64,000 nt of DNA from Gelatoporia subvermispora B. Its lineage: Eukaryota > Basidiomycota > Agaricomycetes > Polyporales > Gelatoporiaceae. The DNA lies in contig KB445795.1 of the NCBI GenBank assembly GCA_000320605.2, positions 185,867 through 249,866 of the forward strand, given 5' to 3'. This document shows positions 46,242 through 57,138 of the stretch, piece after piece. The position numbers and the translations under genes were made by a program. The notes below the pieces were generated by a model. The model saw nothing but the letters and a program-made list of their open reading frames with translations. It was not told the origin of the DNA and did no database searches. Within the stretch, counting starts at the first letter, position 1; each line of letters begins with the position of its first letter.

Positions 46242-48112
46242 TCTAAATTGTCTGTCATTCCGGCACTGGAGCATCAATGAATCAAGAGGCTGGTCAAATG
46301 GGTTGATAAGCAGAGCTCGACGGCTGCTTCTTTGCTTACGCAGAAGTGAACCTTACACTCGGCTTATCACATGATTTTTGATATATGAGACGCTATCCTC
46401 ACTCTCGGATTGGAACCCGGTAAAACATCGCGTACATATTGCGCGAGGGAGAATGCTGCCTCATGAATGCTGCCAATCAGTCGAGACCCTAAGCTCTCGG
46501 AGCGAACATACTTCGATAATTGGGCAGTGATTGACAAACACATGCGCGCTGTCTGTTAGATAACACGAAACGGAAAGAGTACATTGTCCACGCAAGGAAC
46601 GTTCCGCGGCTACAGTACATAGTGTCTATCATGCAGCGCAGCCGCTACTCGAAGAATCGTTTCGATAGATCTGTTATTGTTTGCAGGCGACTACTCTTGA
46701 CTATTGAGGCCTGAGGTGCCGCTCCTTTTGTTGTTGACTCTCGATCATCTGTACAAATGTCGCAAATCGCACAATCGTATGCCTAGTAAGTTCCATCGAC
46801 TTCGCATCTCATTGAACCCCCTTTAGTCGACCGTTTCCCGCGTCGTCATCATACGGATAATAGTCAAACACGTTATAGCCAAGGTGCCGCGCCTTTGATG
46901 GGATTTTCGAAAGTTGTGGAGGACGTGACGAAGCGGCTCCTTCAAGCATATCAAAGTACTTTCGGGGAAGGACGCGAACTATGTAAGATCAACATTAGCG
47001 CGTACTAGCCATGGCCCATGATCAGGGAGGCTAGCTATATTCAAGTTTTTACCCGATGTGCACAAAATTGAAGCTCTTTTATATCGCGACCGTCTGATCT
47101 GCATGTGAGCGGATCCGGACTAATGGGATGAATAGCCATACCCCTTTCCGTAACATGAAATGCACAGGCATCATGCCCAGTCCTTGAGCAATCGGCTGCG
47201 CCTCGGGAGCTTGCATAGTTTCCTTCGCTTCCTCGGCAGTTCCGTGAGGTAATTAGGCCGTCATAAATATGCTATGCTGTTGTGCCTACTGTCAAGTCTA
47301 GTTGTCAATTCATCAGGGAGGGCGTGATAGAACTCAGGACCTGCAGAACGTCGGGTTTTGGATTCCAAAAAAGCAGCTCAAGTTGACTGCTTATGGGTTT
47401 GTACCTGGGTGGATTGTTGGTCAACTCCGCAGCCTGCAAAGTTTGTCAGTGAGCACATACGCCACGCTGTTGTCAAGATGACTCGCCTGGGGATGGGAAT
47501 AGCTAGATATATGATAATCCATCGAGCTACGCAGATGACAGAGACATACTTGCTCACACCCGGGCCGATATTGCAGATTTTACTTCTCAACCATTTTCTC
47601 GAGTTTTCGCCACGTCGTCTGCCAGACTCAGGACATACCGGACTGTGGCACCCCTATTTTGCTGTAGACATTGAGGTACCGTGTATGTCTATCATGTACC
47701 AGAGTCGATATGGCCAAAAGGGATGTTAAGAAGGCCTGTGCAGAGTTTCATATTGTGCTCAGGCCCGGGGGCTACTGGTCAACGTTCATCGTCCAGGGTT
47801 CACGTTCGACATTGGCGTAACGCGGATTGCACGTGCGCTTCAAGCGTGTCTGTTGCACGCAAATATTTGTTCGCTGTGGCTATCAGCGCGCCGTCTCAGA
47901 TCTCAGCCCTCGTACAGCAACAACGTCAATGACTTCAGTCTAACCAGCAATTGCTTAGGCGCTATACCACGCCGTCATATTCTTGAGCTAAACAGATATT
48001 TCTTCCTATAAATACTTCGACTACTAACTGACTGCCCTGAAACGAGTCTTTCGGTCCCGTCATGGCGTCGCCAGCGCCAAAAGGTGTGCCCTATGTCAAG
48101 CTAATCCTATTG
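46242..48112. other. Gene-poor spacer at the edge of the accessory region
   Basis: No gene could be modelled. A frame at 47358-47729 (123 residues) has no recognisable motif. A TATAAAT at 48007-48013 lies before an ATG at 48062 that opens only a 23-residue frame running into the 3' end of the opposite-strand receptor-like gene. Base composition becomes more AT-rich from here on. Confidence 0.35.
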
Positions 48113-49357
48113 TCAGCTGCTGAACGTGTTTAAGTGTAGACTGTACTCACAATACTGGGGTTCTGTTACCCCTCTAAACGCATGAGCTGAGTGTACCGTG
48201 TGCTCTGCCCCGACACAGTTCGGTTCATCCGAGCTGGGAGCTACACTCGCTGCAGACTGCGAAGAAGTGTTGCCCGAGTTCCGAACTTTGGCGAAGCTGA
48301 TGGTTCTGGAAGTGAACCCCGCATTTGTCGTAGGGTATGTATCTGTCGCGCCGAGGGCAATACGCAATACGATAATGACTGGGGCGAGCGACTGCCGATT
48401 CGCTGTGAGTCTGTGTCTGATATCGCGAACCAGGGAGATCACGCACTGAAGACATATTGAACAGTGTGGCAAAGAAATCTGACGCAGGGACCTGTCTGAC
48501 GTAGCAGGCAATGTACACGAGACCACAGATAGCATAGGCGGCGGCAGATTCAATGAAGATTGCTGCGACGGACATATATGGTTTGCCGTGGTTGTCACCC
48601 AGGACTTGGATTTGTTTGCGATGTATGATGAGGCGCATCGCGATGAGCAAACTTGCGCATGTCTCGATGGCTACGGAAATTGACCAGAATGCGGTGCCCA
48701 GAGAGATCACTTGCTCAGCTCCGAAGGAGGCGCCTGGTTGGGTCGTCGCAACCAAAAGCGTAATCCCGACGCCTGCGGTCAAGGTGAGTGGAGAAAATCC
48801 AATGTATACGGGTACTAACCAATGTACCCGACGAACGTCAGAAAAGGAAGCGCCATGATCCACATATTGCCGTTCCATACCAGGAATGCCCGGTGTAGCT
48901 GAAGGCAGAAAGTATCAGCGGGAATATGGGTCTATGGGTGCTTGACCGACTAAGAGCGAGTCCGCCAGCCAGAAGTTGACTACGGTAGCCGCATCCTTCA
49001 CCACCTCAAGTTGTGCGGACGACTGGGTCTGATACTCGAGATATCCATCTGCGCCATTGGCCATTAAAGCAGCGAACGTGAATTGTGCGCCGGCAACGAA
49101 GGCAATCGTTGTGGTGATCATCATTGTGTTAGTGTACGCTATCAATATGCACCGCGTGCGCAAGGTTCCGGTTGTCTTCCTGGGTCGGGCAAGATAGTAT
49201 ACCGATACGCTTGCCGAAAGCACATATATGCCTACACGTGCTAGGGGTCAATATACTACAGCTCAGGTTTTGTGTATATTCGCTTACCGTATATTGCGCA
49301 TGCTGTGCATAGCGAGATGATATCCACGTGAGCCCAGATAACATCCGCATCCGACAT
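48113..49357 (-). CDS. Seven-helix membrane protein, basidiomycete receptor-like family
   Basis: Five exons on the minus strand (49357-49288, 49231-48951, 48898-48820, 48772-48443, 48402-48113) encode about 349 residues and close in frame. Hydrophobic helices include VIWAHVDIISLCTACAIYGI, MMITTTIAFVAGAQFTFAAL, FWLADSLLLHRAFLVW with NMWIMALPFLTFVGYIGVGI, VISLGTAFWSISVAIETCAS and YMSVAAIFIESAAAYAICGL. The LHRAFLVWN motif after helix 3 and the RLIIHRKQIQVLG loop are typical of the many seven-helix proteins of Agaricomycetes. The C-terminal 90 residues are soluble and Ser-rich. Ligand and function are unknown; receptor is a structural analogy only. The last intron uses the weak donor gtgatc. Confidence 0.78.
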
Positions 49358-51321
49358 GGTGGAAACTCGTGCAGTCAATACAATCTCATATAGCTCGCTT
49401 ATATGCATGCGCTGGACATATAGTGATCGACATCTGTCTAGGTTCTGTCATCCAGCAAGATCAACGGTGAACAAGCCCATGAACTTCGTCTAATCAGCGC
49501 CCTGTGTATGTCGCCGAGACTACCGGGTTCGTCTCATCGATGATAAGGTTATGCTCCGCCGGCTTGCTTTCTTGGGAAGTGTAGTGCCGACTTGCGGATG
49601 ACCTGGGGCCAAACGCCAAGCTAAGTGCCTGAGGTCAGGTAAGGGTTCTGTCAATTTCACCGTGGGCTAAAGTGTTTGTCTTGCTTGTTAGTTTCGATCC
49701 AATTTGATGTGACGATACTTGGAAATAGCAGGCCTCATTTGGACATGGCTCTTTCCGCAGAGGCTCAGAGTCAACAGCACATATGGCGCCAGCTTTCGAA
49801 TTCAGTACCATGAGCAAACGGATGTGCGCATGGTCCGAGTCGGTAAAATACTGTTTCACGAGTATTGCCATGTATGTAATCAACAACGCCCTTCATGAGA
49901 GGCTCTCTGTCTTAACCCATAAATTCGGCTAGTCTACCTTCCCCGCGGTACAGAATCGAGAGGACTCCGAGTGCCCTTTAACATTGTATCAGTCTTTGCT
50001 ATTGCTACTGTAATGCGCATGCACGTACTCTATTGATGGATATCACTCCGAGATAGGACCTTCGTCAACCCAACCCCAGTCCGGCGAAACTGAGACTGAA
50101 TGAGCTGTGCGGAAAGGCGACACTAAGAGACTACTTATGTTCACCATTGTCTTCCTCTGGACTCGGAACTGCCACAACTACGCCTAGTACAGATAGCAGG
50201 ATGTAGACCTTTGCGAGGAAAGATGATGAGATCTGCATGGTGGGTGCTGTGATGTTTGATATTCGATGTTACAAGCCTTGGCAAGCTGAGGGCGATTGGA
50301 GAAAAGAGTCGCATCTTAGCCTTTGCATTATAAGGTCGTTTTCGAGCGGACAATTCCGAGGGCCATTCTTGTATTTGCGTCAACATGAGCACCGTTTGTT
50401 CAAGCACCTTCTCTCTGGAAATTAGAGCTAATCAGTCTGTCGAGCCAAGGGAACGATGCAAAATTTCAAGGAAGACCCGTGGACTTGTAATCAGAAAGAA
50501 ATGAGGCACCATAGCCTGCCAAAGAAGTTGCCAAATATACCATACAGTATTACCGCTGATAAGCGAGTATTTGGGAATGATAGTTAACGCCGCAACGACC
50601 TTCAACGCCTACAGAAGTAAGTGAAATATGTCGAATTGGATATTGCGTTCATTCGTGGATCGTTGTTGCCTGAAAACCACGGTCCTATACCGTGTCAGCT
50701 GTCCTATCTTGTACCTTGATATCCATGCTCAACGTCATTATATACCGAGGAATATATGATAACAATGCTTCCGCGACCATGCGGGAAATAAGAAGCAGGA
50801 CAACGCGCTCAATTTGGAAGAAAACACGCCTGTATGTGTTGGTGGGATCTGAATCATTGTTCCGCGATGCGGATAGTGCTATCATGAGGCAATAGGGGTA
50901 AGGTCCAGACACCGACCGACATGTGCCTAGTGTGAGTGCATTACTTTGAGCCTGAGCAGCAGGTCAGACTTACAAGCAATTGCAAAATGTATGCTTGCTT
51001 TGGTCTCGACCCCTTCATCTCTGACCAGTTTGGGAAGTACAAGCACAGAGCGGGTCATGAGGTAATATATTCCATGCTGTCGATTTCCCAAGCTGTCGAC
51101 TGCTGATGGACGCATCTGTTCCGGAAATTAGGTCTCTGTCGGAGTCTACATATCTCAGAGAGTGACAAGTAGCCTATGCGGGATGTTCGACTGGCGCTCA
51201 ATTCGGGCCCCAGACGCGCGAAGGGATTTCTGCTCTACATCATTTGCGCGGTACACTCATGTCCACGCAAGTTATGCGTTCCAGACTATTCCAAGTGCCC
51301 TATCCTCCCTCCAAAGCTCCT
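49358..51321. other. Gene-poor spacer; possible small secreted peptide at 50131-50238 (minus)
   Basis: The best candidate in this interval is a minus-strand ATG at 50238 opening 35 residues: MQISSSFLAKVYILLSVLGV followed by VVAVPSPEEDNGEHK. It looks like a signal peptide with a short mature part, or the first exon of a longer secreted protein whose next exon I could not find. Other frames (for example 49635-49886 and 50685-50912 on the minus strand) have no family support. Confidence 0.3.
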
Positions 51322-51932
51322 TTACACCACATCATATAGCATGCCCCAATCTCTGCACTCATGTTCAAGACCAAGGCCATCCGTCCCTGGACCACCATTG
51401 ATGATCTTCAACGTCTCCAAGCGCAAATTTGAGGAACATAGAAGCATCTGTCGGATGTGATTGAAGCATCTCTGCGCGCGAAATTTCTCCTGGTCTGTCT
51501 CTGGTGGGTTGATCACGGCGTGCCGAAGAGTGTCGAGACAGCGAAGTTGGGTAAACATGGACACTGAGAACACACGATTATCGGGGCCCAGACGAACGAA
51601 TCCACCATTCGAGGGGTATTGCGACGCCCACTCATCATCATCCTTAAGCCCATAGTGCACCGTGTCTTCCATGACGAGTTTCAAACTGTACGGGTGGTAG
51701 AATAACGGTATCAAGGAAGCATGTGGAGTTGTTCCTAGGTACGCTGCGTTGCAATATTCACATCCACGACACTCGTCCAAATTGCAGATAGATACTCACA
51801 CTCACTATCCTCCGTGTTTTGCATATCTGTACTCCAGTACTTGACGGCGATGCTTGTGTTGAAGACAATTGCAGAGAAGAAAACGATTGTGGCGCAAATG
51901 GCCCAGAATGCATCCATGGCGCGAATTTTCAT
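51322..51932 (-). CDS. UstYa-like (DUF3328) protein, degenerate metal-binding motifs (UstYa-A)
   Basis: UstYa-family proteins are single-pass membrane oxidases known from fungal peptide natural product pathways, with two HxxHC motifs thought to bind metal. Exons 51932-51800 and 51743-51322 encode about 184 residues. An N-terminal helix (ICATIVFFSAIVFNTSIAV) is followed by the family core: DEWASQYPSNGGFVRLG, SVSMFTQLRCLDTLRHAV, then CFNHIRQMLLC and ECRDWGMLYDVV. In this copy both motifs are altered: the first reads TQLRC and the second AQRC preceded by Arg, so all four histidines are lost while both cysteines remain. The frame is otherwise intact. It may be a non-catalytic member or an early pseudogene. 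It is divergent from UstYa-B with 940 bases between starts. Confidence 0.78.
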
Positions 51933-52446
51933 GCGGGACTGTGCGAGTATCTAGATGAGTTTCTGGGTGCACTCGAAGTAAAACGCCATTCAGCACTGCG
52001 CGAGGCTCTCCTGATAGGGAATGTGCAGTCGCAGAACACTTCCTTATGCCATATGACCAACTCTCCTAACATCTCGGCGTGAAGGTGCGGCCGTTGAGCT
52101 GATCACCCCGCTAGGGAATTCCCGAGTTTATATGAAAGAGAAGATGTATTTGACAAGAGACTTGTGTCATTGGTGGGCTGGGTCTAGATGGTTTCTCGAA
52201 TGAACTCGCTCCGTGCTGTAACCGACTTGAGGTCCGACACGGTCGTATATCATGAGTAATGTTCCCGTCCCTGGCGGAATCCTTTTTCTGCGAAGTCACG
52301 AGGTACCCGTGTCTCTGATCGTCCAATCTCTCCAACAGCTTCTGGTGCTGGGAAGCAGTCATCGGGAAAAAGTGCACCCACGCTGTACATCGACTCGGGC
52401 GACGTCTAAAGTCCATCTACCAGCTGACTGTATAGACAACTTAGAC

Positions 52447-52704
52447 TCAAGCCTTGTTGAGTGAACGAAGCCTTGACATGTGGTGATTTAGTCGAGTGCT
52501 CCATCTGTCATGAACGCTCACTTTTGCAGTGTGGCGACTTGGCTGATTGTTCCATCTGTCAGAGACACTCGCTTTGGCAGCCGGAATCAAGTCGTCTGTG
52601 TTAGATTGTTTGGCGTTGTAATATTCACAATCGGGGTCATCCTTTAGAATCGACCACTCTTGGCATGTATGCAGCGCATCATAGGTTCGGCAGTGTGCAG
52701 GTGC
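52447..52704 (-). pseudogene. UstYa-like C-terminal fragment with duplicated tail
   Basis: The minus-strand frame is open for 85 codons and reads CRTYDALHTCQEWSILKDDP, close to the conserved UstYa C-terminal motif (HxCRDW). It then continues CEYYNAKQSNTDDLIPA and two copies of a 17-residue unit of the type AK-x-SV-x-DRW. No start codon, membrane helix or HxxHC core was found, and the promoter and start of UstYa-B lie only about 170 bases beyond. I read it as a truncated third copy of the family. It could instead be a last exon whose upstream exons I cannot see. Confidence 0.4.
52479..52580. repeat. 51-bp tandem direct repeat, two units
   Basis: Units 52479-52529 and 52530-52580 align without gaps and differ at about 13 of 51 positions; each contains ccatctgtca and ends in gcag. 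The period is 17 codons, so it preserves frame on both strands. Plus-strand reading gives two Cys-rich units (CGDLVECSICHERSLLQ, then CGDLADCSICQRHSLWQ). Minus-strand reading gives two AK-x-SV-x-DRW units in frame with the UstYa-like fragment. Confidence 0.8.
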
Positions 52705-52872
52705 TCAAAGCTAAGATTAGGAGCCACGCTAGAACCTTGTGGAATATGATATAGAGCTTTCGTCAATCAGAACCCGATGGATTCCCTTCCTTAGCTCCTC
52801 TGATGTACATTTCGGAGTACAAATGCTCAAAAAAATGCTTTTGAGCATCCCCTAATTTGCATGCACACCGTG

Positions 52873-53513
52873 ATGTATACGCTTCCTGTCTTTCGTTCCG
52901 TCATACCTGGAATACTGGGTGTTTTACTTGTCGCCATCAGTGTGGTCAGTATCATCATCGGCCAGCAATATGTTCAGCATGATGTCCAACACAGTGGGTG
53001 GCATTTTTATCACCCTGACTAGCCTTTGGACTGTCCAGACATACAGCATTCAGACGCGGCGATCTGCCCACCTACTACCCCCTCATATTAGATTCCGTAT
53101 CCATGACTTCTGAGGAGACGGTCCACTATCAGATCTATAATGGCAGCAATGCGGACGAGTGGGAATCTGTCTTTCCCCCTGGCGGTGGCTTCGTCCATCT
53201 CGGGGACCCGCAGCAAACTTTCGGCGTGGCGCTCTTCCACCAATTTCACTGTCTGATGCTCATACGGACGGCAATGAACGATGGGGTGATCACACGGCAT
53301 TTGCACCACTGTTTCACGTACCTTCGGCAAAGTATATTGTGCGATGCAGACGCCACGCTCGAGCCGGTTGTGATGAACGCTGGCAGACAGGAGGTATATT
53401 TGGGGGTTCCAAGGGCATGCAGGGATTGGAGCGCAGTATACAAGTCAGTGGCGCAAAACCATGCACAACATCGGGCTGAATTGGCTAGGAATGGGAGCCA
53501 CGAATTTGCATGA
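52873..53513 (+). CDS. UstYa-like (DUF3328) oxidase, intact motifs (UstYa-B)
   Basis: Exons 52873-52997 and 53039-53513 encode about 199 residues. An N-terminal membrane helix (IPGILGVLLVAISVVSIIIG) is followed by the family core: DEWESVFPPGGGFVHLG, then FHQFHCLMLIRTAM and RHLHHCFTYLRQSILCDADA. Both HxxHC motifs are complete (HQFHC near 53240, HLHHC near 53300). The C-terminus has ACRDWSAVYKSV. Relatives catalyse oxidative cyclisation or dehydrogenation of ribosomal peptides and other products on the luminal side of secretory membranes, often as pairs. The intron donor (gtggca) is weak but is the one that keeps frame. Substrate unknown; no precursor peptide was proven nearby. Confidence 0.82.
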
Positions 53514-53589
53514 TGTCTGGTAAAGACAACAGTACTGCTCGAAAGGTGTCTGGAATGTGGCACATGCACTTACGTAGGCGGTGTAGCAA

Positions 53590-54600
53590 ATGGAGCGCTC
53601 CATGACCACATCTACAGATGGATAGTGGAGTTGGCAGGTATCACCTCCACCCGTGAACTAGAGTAAATTGATAGAAATGCTACTGTGTACGACCCAAACC
53701 CCTTGAGTGTTCTAGTATGGCATGCAGCTACAGTCAGATCTCCTGCTCCAATTGCAGGTACACCGACATCTAATCTGTCGGCTCCCGTATGAATTGACCA
53801 GAATACCAGAAAGCTATGATGCGTGAACTTGACTCAGCTTGTCGTGTCTCTCAATAAGACGCTACGCGGCGCTTGTCATACTGTGAATAAGCAAGTCAAC
53901 TAGCAGACTCCGCGGCAGAACTTACAGCAATGCACGACCTTCCGGAGAAACAGCTAAGGGACGTCTGTTCTCGAATGACGCCAGAGAAATGAGTCCAAAC
54001 AGGTCTAATATATCCCACTTCACGAGTAAAGTCCGGTTATTCGCTCGCATCACGATTCGCTACGAATAGGGTCACCCAGGAGGCTCGAACTCATGTTTGA
54101 ACAGCTCGAGTACACGAACGGCGGGAAGACAGCGCTCGACGACGCGAGGGCTTTGAAAGTGCTGGTCGGAATGGGGAGGGGCTTCCATTGTTGTGTGACA
54201 AACCACTCGCATTCCCTACGTGCAGAAATCCATTGGCTTCCGGAGGGCAAGTCAGGCAGCCAACCCTGGAGATATGGCTAACGAGCTGACAAACATAGTG
54301 GGCACCTTCTCGAGCAAGCTGAGTGGAGAGTTTGGACTATAGTCATTCAAACATGGCGTGAAGTCTGGGAGATACTTGCGTGCAGGGTCATCCCTAAGGG
54401 ATACAGGATTGACTATAGAGAAAACAAATCATGCTCGCTGAACGTACGCACCAGGATAATGAACCTTTCCGCGAGTAGATGACCTCCGAGCAACGCGAAA
54501 TTCGAATATCTCTGACCGAACATCTCTGACACGGACGCACGTCGCAACACTCTACATGCAGATCTCTCAGACACATTTACCCTCGTGACAACATGATGTT
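53590..54600 (-). pseudogene. Beta-lactamase/transpeptidase-like copy 1, decayed
   Basis: Three separated stretches match the downstream copy 2. At 53600-53675, gaccacatctacagatggatag matches caccacatctaccgatggatag at 55213 (C-terminal exon). At 54060-54250 lies the PPFVYSSCSNM segment, like PPFVYPSYSNTG in copy 2. At 54420-54580 there are LRDDPARKYLPDF and LLGGHLLAE. These belong to the basidiomycete serine hydrolase family related to class C beta-lactamases and D-Ala peptidases. Frames change several times, stops interrupt it, and most of the central catalytic domain and C-terminal lipocalin-like part is missing (about 1.0 kb against 1.95 kb). No open model is possible. Confidence 0.6.
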
Positions 54601-54717
54601 GCTCAATTTCAGGTCCGTCGCTTGCGACAGCTAACCGTTTGGGATGTTCGTAGGCCTGCCGAGCTCTATATGAGTGGACGGTTCTTCAGCCAGTGAAGAC
54701 AATTTTCTGGAAAGCCA
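54601..54717. other. Short spacer before hairpin
   Basis: Joins decayed copy 1 to the inverted repeat. Nothing recognised. Confidence 0.3.
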
Positions 54718-54812
54718 TGAGAGGAATAGTATACAAGAGTCCGGCTCTTGTTTTCTATACTTCTGAGTCGTCATATTTGGTTCCGCCGGACTCTTGTATA
54801 CTATTCCTCTCA
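54718..54812. repeat. Perfect 27-bp inverted repeat with 41-base loop
   Basis: The left arm is 54718-54744 and contains gaatagtatacaagagtccg. The right arm is 54786-54812, its exact reverse complement. Weaker complementarity extends about 15-20 bases beyond both arms, and the loop starts with a second, shorter pairing (gtatacaagag with ctcttg...tatac). It lies between the two beta-lactamase-like pseudogenes. No target site duplication was obvious. It could be a MITE remnant, an inverted duplication from repair, or a cruciform-forming site. Confidence 0.85.
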
Positions 54813-55189
54813 AAGTTTTTCAGAGTCCAATTAGTATCGTGGACGCGATACCATCAAGAAACACTTAAAGGAATTGATGGGAATTACCAGACAGGTACGG
54901 TCAAGAGAGGCAGCATCCGAGCCGCGGGTTCTACCTCAGCCGCGGCCCGTCTTCACCTGCTGAGATAAAGCCGGCAGCTCACTGCATATGATCGCGATTC
55001 GCGGCTCCACGTCGTGTAGGGATCTATCGTTACACGTGAGCTTTCGCGCTGAGCACATGATGCATGCACGACGCGTTTTTCCTGGTACCGTGCGTGGCAA
55101 CCTCGGGCATGTGCGCCAAATTTGATGGGCCTGAGGATACTAACAGTTCTCGATTTTTATCAGTCCTTGTTTTGCACATAGACAGTGAA
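54813..55189. other. Spacer between beta-lactamase-like copies
   Basis: No supported gene. Contains ggttctacctcagccgcggcccg near 54940 but nothing assignable. Confidence 0.3.
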
Positions 55190-57138
55190 GATATCAAGCA
55201 GTAAGCCGCATCACCACATCTACCGATGGATAGTGAAGCTGGCGAGAATCCTTTTCACCCGTGAAATAGAGCAAATTGATGGGGACGCCGTTCCGCAACC
55301 CCCAGTCGTCCTGGACGTTCCAATACGTCATACACCCATAATGGGGCTTCCCATTGACCGCGGGTATGCCGATGTCCAGCCTGATGAGACTGATGTCACT
55401 TCGTCGGATCCTATGCAGATGTGACTCAGTGCATACCTTAGCTCGTCGCGTCTCTCGGTAGGGCGCAATGCAACTTTTACTGCTGCGCCAAACAGCGGAA
55501 GGACTTTGGTCCCATTTAGCCGCAGGTTTTCGATGAACAACATGCCGTTCTCGATGGTGATTTCTGCGGAGCTCTCCTTGTCCTCACTCTCCCATCTTCC
55601 AGCATACAGCGCACGAGCCTTCTCGGCGAGCGCTGCATCGATCGCGCGCTGGAAACTGCCGAAGATCTCGTATGCGAGCTCCGCAGCGTCGGAGTAGCGA
55701 CCGGCCATGAGAAGCGCAACTCCGTAGGACGTCCCTGGGTATATGGCCATGACAGTATGATAACCTCCAACGTTGCTCACTGGTCAAACGTTGAGTCAAA
55801 TCAGTTATGATGAGCGCAGGAACAGATGAAACATGCATTTCCAATAAATCTTCCGCGCGCGTCCGTGCGAGTCTCGTGCCTTGACAATTTTCCAGATATG
55901 CCCAACCTGCGTCCAGTTGTCTTCCTCAAAGTCGTGCACAGGTTGCATCGAGCGATCCATACTAAAGTGCGTTAAGAGGCTCCCAGGACGGTCTGGGTAT
56001 AACAGCATCTGAAGGACGGTTGCTGCATTTGCAATGGAGAGAAATTGGCCGCCCGCAGAATTCATGGTATCTGTGAAGTCTTTGTCCCCTTTGGGGGTTC
56101 CGGTCAGCATGCCGATGGGCCAACAGTGCAGCAAGACTCACAACAATGTCAGACTCCACTGGAGAGACAACTAAGAGATGGCTATGTTCAGGCATCGCCA
56201 GAAAGTGGCTCCCATTGAGCCCCAACGGGTCGAATACGTTCCTCTTGACGACTTCCGCATAAGTTGTTGGCTCCCTTTCTGGCTCCTCGCTCGCAGCCCG
56301 ATTGGCCGCTACCAGCGTCAGTCCCAGGACTCAGGAGGCCTGTACCCGTATTGGAATAGCTTGGGTACACAAATGGCGGAGAGACAAGGCGTGACGAAGC
56401 GATTGTGTCGAAGAGCGTTGTTTGGTTCTGGAAGAATTGTCCATTAGTACCGCTCGCATTAACCCGATGGCTATACCGGAGGTTAGATCGCGCCCGATCC
56501 CGAATATATGACTGGCGAGCTGAAAAGCGTAATTGGTGCTTCATAAGGAGGGGTAGCTTGTGCACTGGGGCTAAAGCCGTCTAGACGATGGGTGACATCT
56601 GGGAAGTACTTGCGCACGGGATCGTCCCTAAAAAGCTGGGCGTCAGTTCGAGGACATGTCATAATCATTCTCCGTATGAGACGGACGCACCAGGAAGAAC
56701 GCCCCTCTGTGCAAGTACATGACCCTCAAGTACCGCGAAGAGCTTCTGAACAAATGCAACGCGGTACATAGAGTGACTGTGAGTGGATGCAGATGTCTTC
56801 GACTCATTTGCCCTCATGATGCCGAAGTTTCGCTCAAGCACATAGCCACTGGTAGTCACAACTTGTGACTACAGTTGAACTGCGACGGAGAGGGACGAGA
56901 TGTCACAAACGCCGGACCGTTCCGAGAGATACTCGTGGACCTGCTGAGCTGCTGCATAGATGAATGGGTCGTCGTACAACGGTGGCGTCCCTTTGAACAG
57001 CTTCGGGGAAAATGGTAGGCATGAGACTGTTATTTCGCTCGCATAAGACGTTTCACTTGGCTCCAAGTCCAAGGTGCCGCTGTAGAGTCGAACGACGGTT
57101 GACGCCAGACCGCCTAACAGCCTTACGGGGGCTTGCAT
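55190..57138 (-). pseudogene. Beta-lactamase/transpeptidase-like copy 2, near full length but disrupted
   Basis: The order of a basidiomycete serine hydrolase is preserved on the minus strand: GTPPLYDDPFIYAAAQQVHE (57000), SGYVLERNFGIMRANES (56830), YRVAFVQKLFAVLEG (56760), DDPVRKYFPDV (56620), PPFVYPSYSNTG (56370), MGLNGSHFLAMPEHSHLLV (56210), NSAGGQFLSIANAATVLQML (56030), GGYHTVMAIYPGTSYGVALL (55760) and AEITIENGMLFIENLRLNG (55550). Family members have SxxK where this copy reads FVQK, so the catalytic serine is gone. A TAG follows SLSVAV because of an 18-base palindromic insertion at 56852-56872. At least two frame changes separate the EAPITL, ASHIFGIGRDL and QFFQNQTTLF segments. It is therefore almost certainly non-catalytic. 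The exact ends are approximate. Confidence 0.72.
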
